A stretch of DNA of 18,797 nt, taken from NCBI GenBank assembly GCA_963588595.1, contig CAVAIA010000039.1, positions 1 to 18,797 of the forward strand, given 5' to 3'. The notes beneath the pieces are model-generated. The model was not told where the DNA came from, searched no databases, and was given only the letters and a program-made list of their open reading frames with translations. The DNA is from Phoenicibacter sp963588595. Its GTDB lineage: Bacteria; Actinomycetota; Coriobacteriia; Coriobacteriales; Eggerthellaceae. The position numbers and the translations under genes were made by a program. Below are positions 13,655 through 18,797 of this stretch, one piece after another (positions within the stretch are counted from its first letter, which is position 1; each line of letters opens with the position of its first letter).

Positions 13655-14974
13655 TTATTTAATCAAAGACGAAACGTCATCTAAGAAGTTCGGATAGCTG
13701 ACATTTATGCAATCGAAGTTTGTTATCTTTATAGGCTCATTTGAAGTTAGCGCAGCAACAGCCCACGTTAGAGCCATTCTGTGATCTCCAAGTGAATCAA
13801 TTTCAAGGCCATTGGGGACTTTTAGATCTCTATCGCCCTCAACGAAAAGGTCATCACCATGAGTCCACGCACTTGCACCAATTTTGTCGATGCCGTCAAT
13901 TATAGCTTGCAAGCGGTTAGTCTCTTTCGCCTCAAGCTCCGAACATCCCCTAAAAACACTAACACCATTCGCTTTTGCAGCAACTAAAGAAAGAATTGGA
14001 ACCTCATCAACGACGGTCGCAAAATATTTTGCCGGGATCTCACATCCCTTAATATTAGGAGAATACTTCGCGTAAATCGACCCATAATTCTCCTTGCCTT
14101 CGCTACCCTTAACTTCCCAAGAAATATCAGCTCCCATCCTCTCAAGGGTTCTCAAAAACCCTGTTCTTGAAGGACTCAACAAAACATGCTCTATCTCAAT
14201 TTCACTTCCTTCAATTAAAACCGCAAGCGCACAAAGAAAAGCAGCGCTTGATGCGTCCCCTGGAACATTTATCTCACTTGCTTTCATTTTAACGGGGCCT
14301 CGAACAGCGGCAAACCTTGAGCTTGCAACTGTTGGCACACCAAATTCTGGCAACATAAGCTCTGTGTGAGTGCGGGATTGGCTAGGTTCTGTTACACTCG
14401 TCTTGCCCTTCGCAAAAATTCCAGCAAGCAAAATTGCACTTTTAAGTTGAGCAGAAGCCATTGGGCTTTCATACTCGAGGCGTTTAATTTTTTTAGTTCC
14501 TTGAATCGTCACTGGAAGATGTTCTGCTCCAACGGGAGAAAACCTAGCTCCCATCAACATAAGAGGCGCGATAATTCTTCTCATTGGTCGCGTTGAAAGA
14601 GATTTGTCTCCAACAATTTCAACTTCTATGTCCCATGGCGCTAAGATTCCCATCAAAAGTCTTGCGGTCGTTCCGCTATTTTTGCAATCGATAGCGCAAT
14701 CAGGCTGGCTTGGACCTTTCTCGCCCCAACCAACAACAGTTCCTTCTAAAGATCCATCCTTCATTTTCTTTAAGTCACATTTTGCTCCAAGCGCGCTAAC
14801 CGCATCGATCGAAGCTTGAACGTCAGTTGAGTCAAGAACCCCTTTTAACTTAGATTTTCCCTCGCTCATAGCTGATAATAATATTGATCTATGCGATATA
14901 GATTTATCACTCGAAACTCTAATTTTTCCTTTAAGTGCCCCGCTTGCAGGACTAACAATGACATCTTTTTGCAT
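13655..14974 (-). CDS. aroA: 5-enolpyruvylshikimate-3-phosphate synthase
   Basis: Transfers enolpyruvyl from PEP to shikimate 3-phosphate, the sixth step of the shikimate pathway. It has 439 residues, typical. Visible motifs are SDKSISHRS at 22-30 (Lys24, Ser25, Arg29), NSGTTARLL at 99-107 (PEP site; Gly101 is retained), GDKSLSTRPM at 122-131, the PGDASSAAF segment at about 238-246, ETNRLQAI, and DHRMAL near the C terminus. The residue before NSGT is Lys98, where glycine is common. ATG at 14974 has AAGG (14984-14981), spacer 6. Other shikimate genes are not in the window. A 57-base A/T-rich gap separates it from rluB and could hold a promoter. Confidence 0.96.
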   Translation of the reverse strand: MQKDVIVSPASGALKGKIRVSSDKSISHRSILLSAMSEGKSKLKGVLDSTDVQASIDAVSALGAKCDLKKMKDGSLEGTVVGWGEKGPSQPDCAIDCKNSGTTARLLMGILAPWDIEVEIVGDKSLSTRPMRRIIAPLMLMGARFSPVGAEHLPVTIQGTKKIKRLEYESPMASAQLKSAILLAGIFAKGKTSVTEPSQSRTHTELMLPEFGVPTVASSRFAAVRGPVKMKASEINVPGDASSAAFLCALAVLIEGSEIEIEHVLLSPSRTGFLRTLERMGADISWEVKGSEGKENYGSIYAKYSPNIKGCEIPAKYFATVVDEVPILSLVAAKANGVSVFRGCSELEAKETNRLQAIIDGIDKIGASAWTHGDDLFVEGDRDLKVPNGLEIDSLGDHRMALTWAVAALTSNEPIKITNFDCINVSYPNFLDDVSSLIK

Positions 14975-14995
14975 AAAACACCTTTTACTAAAACC

Positions 14996-15012
14996 TTTAT
15001 TAAATTAATAAA
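14996..15012. repeat. A/T inverted repeat upstream of aroA
   Basis: TTTATTA and TAATAAA form a perfect 7-base inverted repeat around a 3-base centre in the 57-base rluB-aroA gap. It has no G or C, so it is not a convincing terminator. It could be a binding site or part of a promoter, or simply low-complexity sequence. It begins about 22 bases upstream of the aroA start. Confidence 0.35.
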
Positions 15013-15031
15013 TCAAAAGATAAACTTAATT

Positions 15032-15748
15032 CTACACTAAGCAAGCGTTCTTTAACTTTTCAACATCCACTGGATCTAACTTAACAATCTCACCAATTTT
15101 CATGCAATCGAGCGTTAGGTGGGCATACCTAGTTCTCCTTAAATCAATCACTTTATGACCAACTTCTTCAAACATGCGCCTTACCTGCCTATTTTTACCT
15201 TCGTGGATTGTAATTTCGACCACCGAGGCAGCATTATTCGCTTCTATCAAGTCGACCTTTGCAGGAGACGTTACGAAATCCTCAAGTTTAACTCCAGAGC
15301 GCAAAACGTCGAGCTCTTCCTGGCTAATTTTTCCTTGGATGCGAGCCACATAAGTTTTATCAACGTTAGAACTTGGGTGCATCAATTTTGCACCCAAATC
15401 ACCATCATTCGTCAACAACAAAAGTCCACTTGTGTCATAATCAAGCCTTCCAACTGGGAAAATTCCCTTAAACTCTTCATCAACGAAATCTGCAACACAT
15501 TTCCTGCCAAATTGCTCTTTCATGGTTGTTACAACCGCTTTTGGCTTATACATCTTCAAGACAATTTTTTCTTCGATTAGATTTACCGACTCGCCATCAA
15601 AGGTAACTTTTGCGACTTTCTCATCGATGCTAATCCCAAGAGTTGAAACAATCTTGCCGTCTATTGCAACTCTGCCATTTAAAATTAATTTTTCAGCTTC
15701 ACGTCTAGAAGCCACCCCAGCTCTAGAAAGGTATTTTTGAAGACGCAT
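15032..15748 (-). CDS. rluB: 23S rRNA/16S rRNA pseudouridine synthase, RsuA/RluB family
   Basis: Isomerises a specific uridine to pseudouridine in rRNA. It has 238 residues. An N-terminal S4 RNA-binding domain begins MRLQKYLSRAGVASRREAE; the catalytic domain carries GRLDYDTSGLLLLTNDG with the catalytic Asp103, and the later EGKNRQVRRMFEEVG motif. RluB, RluE, RluF and RsuA share this layout; the position next to scpAB favours RluB (23S U2605-type), but the target site is inferred. The frame includes a TTG at 15751 directly before ATG 15748; I choose ATG because the family starts MRLQK. No clear ribosome-binding site precedes either. It lies 11 bases after scpB. Confidence 0.93.
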   Translation of the reverse strand: MRLQKYLSRAGVASRREAEKLILNGRVAIDGKIVSTLGISIDEKVAKVTFDGESVNLIEEKIVLKMYKPKAVVTTMKEQFGRKCVADFVDEEFKGIFPVGRLDYDTSGLLLLTNDGDLGAKLMHPSSNVDKTYVARIQGKISQEELDVLRSGVKLEDFVTSPAKVDLIEANNAASVVEITIHEGKNRQVRRMFEEVGHKVIDLRRTRYAHLTLDCMKIGEIVKLDPVDVEKLKNACLV

Positions 15749-15759
15749 CAAAAGAGATT

Positions 15760-16407
15760 TTAAATTTCGCCCTCGTCGTCAACAACTTCTTCGCTCTCGA
15801 TGTTAAGCGAATGAATTGCGCCTAACCTCTCGGCGATTGCTAGCCTCGCATCCTCATCGGGCGCGAATTCATCGAGGGGCGCAAGTTCGTCAATAGACTT
15901 TATCCCAAACGAATCTAAGAATTTTTCCGTTGTTGAAAATAATCCAGGGTTTCCAGGAGCCTCACTAACTCCACTCTCAAAGATAAACCCTTTATTAACC
16001 AATGTTGTCATTAAAGCGTCTGAATTAACTCCTCGAATGGAAGAGACTTGGGCGCGAGTCACAGGTTGGCTGTATGCAACGATCGCGAGCGTCTCTATCG
16101 CCGAGGACGACAACTTTCTTTTATCTTTAGCAACGATGAAATCTTCTAGAACTTCAAATAGTTCAGGTCGAGTGAAAAGTTTATATCCGGACGTGACTTG
16201 CCTTACGCAAAGAGCGCTTCTTGAGTCCTTTAAAAACTCATCTAGTTTTTCAAGCCCTTCTTCAATTGCACTCTCGCTCGCCTCTAAGGCTTCAGCGAGT
16301 TCAGAAACGCTAACTCCCTGTTCGCTTACGAACATTATCCCAAAAATTGCCTGCACTAAGGCGTTATTCGTTCCTTGTTTTTCTGGATTTATTATCTTAA
16401 AACTCAT
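15760..16407 (-). CDS. scpB: Segregation and condensation protein B
   Basis: Winged-helix partner of ScpA that, with SMC, forms the condensin complex on the nucleoid. It has 215 residues, typical. Two winged-helix domains can be seen: the first about residues 15-90, the second about 95-170 containing the family hallmark LSSSAIETLAIVAYSQPVTR followed by IRGVNSD. The C-terminal tail is acidic (EEVVDDEGE). ATG at 16407 has AGGAA at 16418-16414, spacer about 6. It follows scpA by 9 bases. SMC itself is not in the window. Confidence 0.96.
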   Translation of the reverse strand: MSFKIINPEKQGTNNALVQAIFGIMFVSEQGVSVSELAEALEASESAIEEGLEKLDEFLKDSRSALCVRQVTSGYKLFTRPELFEVLEDFIVAKDKRKLSSSAIETLAIVAYSQPVTRAQVSSIRGVNSDALMTTLVNKGFIFESGVSEAPGNPGLFSTTEKFLDSFGIKSIDELAPLDEFAPDEDARLAIAERLGAIHSLNIESEEVVDDEGEI

Positions 16408-16416
16408 ATCTAATTC

Positions 16417-17157
16417 CTATGCCGCTTTCTTTGCAATTATGTCAAAGTCCTCAAATTCACTATCTTGAACCACATCTACTAGATTTCGCTTGTAAAGTTC
16501 AAGCACAGCTAAAAGAGTAACAACGATAATCTCTCGTTTAGGAGAGTCTTTAACGAGCTTTGAAAAGTATATCTCACCTTCGACTTTGAGTCTTGATAGA
16601 ATTGTCTCAACATAGACCTCAACATTTAATGGTTTAGAAGCGATATGCTCGCTTGCCAACAAAAATTGATCTTTTCGCCCAAGTCTTTCAGCAGCTATTT
16701 TTGCGAAATCTTCCTTGCTCAAATTTCGCAAAAAATTTGGCTCAGTTCCTGCAAAGTCACTCGTTGGTCCAAAATCTCTAGATAAAAATTTGAAATTCTT
16801 ATCCTCAACATCCCTAAAATAGATCGCTGCATTTTTAAATTGCTTATAACAAATCAATTTTTCAACTAATTGCTCGCGAAGTTGAAGGGGGGTAAGTTCC
16901 ACTTGTTCCTCATCTTCAAACTCGACCCGAGTTGGAAGCATTGATTTAGTTTTTATCTCGATTAAAGTTGCAGCCACAAGCATAAAGTCGGATGCAGTTT
17001 CAGTGTCTAAAATCACCATCTTTGAAACTTCAGCCAAATATTGGTCTGCAATGCTGGCAATTTGAATAGTCCCAACATCAATCTTGTTCCTCTTAACAAG
17101 GTGTAGTAAAAGATCAAAAGGACCTTCAAAATTTGCTGTTTTAACGTTAATTGCCAT
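16417..17157 (-). CDS. scpA: Segregation and condensation protein A (kleisin)
   Basis: Kleisin subunit bridging the SMC heads and binding ScpB. It has 246 residues, typical. The N terminus has the hallmark FEGPFDLLLHLVKRNKIDV (residues 10-28), with Phe in place of the more common Leu in GPLDLL. The C-terminal winged-helix part includes REIIVVTLLAVLELYKRNLV. The start ATG (17157) has only a weak AGAAG upstream. It lies 29 bases after the M50 protease gene. Confidence 0.96.
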   Translation of the reverse strand: MAINVKTANFEGPFDLLLHLVKRNKIDVGTIQIASIADQYLAEVSKMVILDTETASDFMLVAATLIEIKTKSMLPTRVEFEDEEQVELTPLQLREQLVEKLICYKQFKNAAIYFRDVEDKNFKFLSRDFGPTSDFAGTEPNFLRNLSKEDFAKIAAERLGRKDQFLLASEHIASKPLNVEVYVETILSRLKVEGEIYFSKLVKDSPKREIIVVTLLAVLELYKRNLVDVVQDSEFEDFDIIAKKAA

Positions 17158-17186
17158 TCTTCTATTTTAAGCTCTAAATTTCTAAT

Positions 17187-17855
17187 TTAAGGTATAAGCA
17201 AATTTGCTAAGTTTCCAGCTGTCGCTCTTATATATAAAGTTAAGGGGTCAAACGATGTTAAATAAGGCAAAAACACCATAACAATTATCAAAATAGGCAT
17301 AGCATACGCTTGAATCGAATACCATTTTGGCAAATATCTCTCAGGAATGAACAAAGCAATTATGCTGCTGCCATCAAGCGGTGGAATTGGAATTAGATTA
17401 AAAAACATCAAACACAAATTTATTATTATGAATTCAGGCAAGAAAATGTAATAAACGCAATACAAAAAACCATTGCTAATAACTACGCTATTAATTCTTA
17501 ACATCAAAAACATTAACGCGCTGCCAATGATCGCTAGAACAAAGTTTGCTAAGGGTCCTGCGATTCCAACTAGAAAATCGCCTTTACGCTTGTCTTTAAA
17601 GTACATAGGATTATAAGGAACCGGCTTCGCATATCCAAAAACAGGCAAATTGGTCAACATTAAAAACGCAGGAAGAATGACAGTTCCGAAAATGTCGATG
17701 TGTTTAAGTGGGTTTAAAGAAAGCCGACCTCTGGATTTGGCTGTTGGGTCGCCTAACTTCCATGCAACAAATCCATGCGCAACCTCATGAAAAACGATTG
17801 CTGGGATAAAAGCAAGAATTGTGCATAAATATTGTAGGTAGATATTGCCACTCAT
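17187..17855 (-). CDS. Site-2-type M50 family membrane metalloprotease
   Basis: Polytopic membrane zinc protease. It has 222 residues with about five hydrophobic segments. HEVAH at 23-27 is the HExxH zinc and catalytic motif, inside the first hydrophobic segment, and NLIPIPPLDG at 153-162 provides the third ligand (Asp). No PDZ domain is present, matching the short YwhC-like group of S2P homologues rather than RseP. Substrates of this group are largely unknown. A member of this family often sits directly upstream of scpA in many bacteria, as here; whether this reflects function is not known. ATG at 17855 has no ribosome-binding site; it starts 12 bases after the ABC-F gene ends. Confidence 0.92.
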   Translation of the reverse strand: MSGNIYLQYLCTILAFIPAIVFHEVAHGFVAWKLGDPTAKSRGRLSLNPLKHIDIFGTVILPAFLMLTNLPVFGYAKPVPYNPMYFKDKRKGDFLVGIAGPLANFVLAIIGSALMFLMLRINSVVISNGFLYCVYYIFLPEFIIINLCLMFFNLIPIPPLDGSSIIALFIPERYLPKWYSIQAYAMPILIIVMVFLPYLTSFDPLTLYIRATAGNLANLLIP

Positions 17856-17867
17856 AACGTATAAATT

Positions 17868-18797
17868 TTAACAGTTTTTATTTATTTCACTTAACTCTTC
17901 ACTCTTCTCGAGCCATTCATTTTCAAGCTCAGGGAGTCTCTCTTTTAGATGAGCATGCTCCGTGATAATTGAAGTTGGATCATCTGAAGTCATATAAAAA
18001 TCGCTCTCGCTCATAATCTCAAGCAATTCATTGATTCTCTGTTCGCTTCGTTTAATTTCATTATCAAGCTCATCTATCCTCTTTCTCAAATCCTTAGTGG
18101 CCTTGGAAATACGATTTCTCGCTTCAGCCTCTTTTCGCTTTTGCTCCTTGCTCTTAGGAGCCCCCTTCCTCGCCTTCTCCCTTGTTAACTCACATCCTGC
18201 ATTTGGAACAGCCTCATCAAAAAGTTCATTAGCGCTTCTTTGTTTAGCATGCCTCAACTCGCCTTCCAGCAAATTTTCCTCTTGACCACTTTTATAAAGA
18301 TAATAGTCATAGTCACCATTAAAAACATTTATCTCGCCGTTCTTAACTTCAGCAATTTTCGTTGCAACAGAGCGTATCAAATGACGATCGTGAGTAATAA
18401 GCAAGACAGTTCCATCAAAATTTTTGAGTGCTTGTTCCAAAACGTCAACACTCGCTATGTCAAGATGGTTGGTTGGCTCGTCCAAGCACAAAAGAGGTTT
18501 TGGCTCCACCATCATTTTTGCAAGCGCTAACCTGCATTTTTCCCCGCCAGACAAAACGCTAACTTGTTTATCGACGTCATCCCCTTTAAACAAAAACGCA
18601 CCTGCTAAACTTCTAACTTGCGAAATTGTCCACCCTGGGGCAGCTCTGTCTATCTCTTGGAAAACCGTTGACCTTCGATCAAGTTCATCGAGTTGGTGTT
18701 GAGCAAAATAAGTGTGGTCAACGTGCAAACCATATTTCAAGGTTCCACTATCAGGTTTTATTACTCCTGCCACCATTTTTAAAAGAGTACTTTTGCC
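17868..18797 (-). CDS. ABC-F family ATPase, C-terminal part (5' end outside the window)
   Basis: The frame is open to the window edge, so the N-terminal half of the protein is missing. What is visible is the second nucleotide-binding domain and the C-terminal tail: GKSTLLK (Walker A, at the edge), LSGGEKCRLALAK (signature), LLCLDEPTNHLD (Walker B) and THDRHLI (switch histidine). After about residue 180 the sequence becomes highly charged, with a Lys/Arg-rich linker and a Glu-rich helical region that is probably a coiled coil. No membrane segment is present. ABC-F proteins are soluble ATPases that act on the ribosome; some are translation factors and others protect against antibiotics. The sequence does not show which subgroup this is (Uup- and YdiF-type members also end in a charged coiled-coil tail). 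Confidence 0.92.
   Translation of the reverse strand, partial: GKSTLLKMVAGVIKPDSGTLKYGLHVDHTYFAQHQLDELDRRSTVFQEIDRAAPGWTISQVRSLAGAFLFKGDDVDKQVSVLSGGEKCRLALAKMMVEPKPLLCLDEPTNHLDIASVDVLEQALKNFDGTVLLITHDRHLIRSVATKIAEVKNGEINVFNGDYDYYLYKSGQEENLLEGELRHAKQRSANELFDEAVPNAGCELTREKARKGAPKSKEQKRKEAEARNRISKATKDLRKRIDELDNEIKRSEQRINELLEIMSESDFYMTSDDPTSIITEHAHLKERLPELENEWLEKSEELSEINKNC

Noticed and set aside
1..18797. CRISPR array, insertion sequence, prophage or a new defence system
   Set aside because: All coding capacity is accounted for by housekeeping genes and one regulator; no transposase, integrase or regularly spaced repeat array is present.

Overview
This A+T-rich window reads as an ordinary bacterial chromosome segment. 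It carries housekeeping genes, one TetR-type regulator and three tRNA genes, and I see no transposase, phage gene or CRISPR array. The content suggests a low-GC actinobacterial lineage, most plausibly a Coriobacteriia relative. The reasons are the cluster scpA-scpB-rluB-aroA-cmk-plsC-ispH-der-plsY-gpsA, an IspH with an N-terminal AGACYGVERAL segment, and a PyrR-controlled pyr operon with heterotetrameric (PyrK-dependent) dihydroorotate dehydrogenase. This taxonomic call is inference from gene order and motifs, not a database result.

Layout. Positions 1-1917 (+ strand): tRNA-Pro(TGG), tRNA-Gly(TCC) and argS, tightly packed with no visible terminator between them. Positions 1919-1993 (- strand): tRNA-Val(CAC), facing argS. 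Positions 2150-2794 (+): a TetR regulator, divergent from tRNA-Val and convergent with pyrF. From 2791 to the right edge every gene is on the - strand. In transcription order these are an ABC-F ATPase (5' end cut by the window), an M50 membrane protease, scpA, scpB, rluB, aroA, cmk, plsC, ispH, der, plsY and gpsA. After a 169-base gap with a promoter and a PyrR RNA site come pyrR, pyrB, pyrC, pyrK, pyrD and pyrF.

How the genes work together. The pyr operon encodes aspartate transcarbamoylase, dihydroorotase, the two dihydroorotate dehydrogenase subunits and OMP decarboxylase, with the regulator PyrR first. Carbamoyl-phosphate synthase and PyrE are not in the window. The upstream block mixes phospholipid synthesis (gpsA, plsY, plsC), CMP kinase, isoprenoid synthesis (ispH), the shikimate pathway (aroA), ribosome maturation (der, rluB) and chromosome condensation (scpA, scpB). 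Many junctions overlap or are under 15 bases, so translational coupling is likely.

Points worth attention. (1) ispH has no ATG, GTG or TTG that would keep its first Fe-S cysteine; the best start is an ATT overlapping the plsC stop codon. (2) The pyr leader has a convincing PyrR-binding hairpin at its predicted 5' end but no terminator, and a hairpin spans the pyrR ribosome-binding site and start, suggesting control of translation. (3) A short repeat with core GTGCCAGACTT occurs five times between 2031 and 3579: twice around the tetR/tRNA-Val promoters, twice in frame inside pyrF (both encoding KKVPDL), and once in weaker form at the end of pyrD. (4) Longest-ORF starts for argS, pyrC, pyrR and rluB should be moved inward. 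No gene-free stretch exceeds 300 bases.
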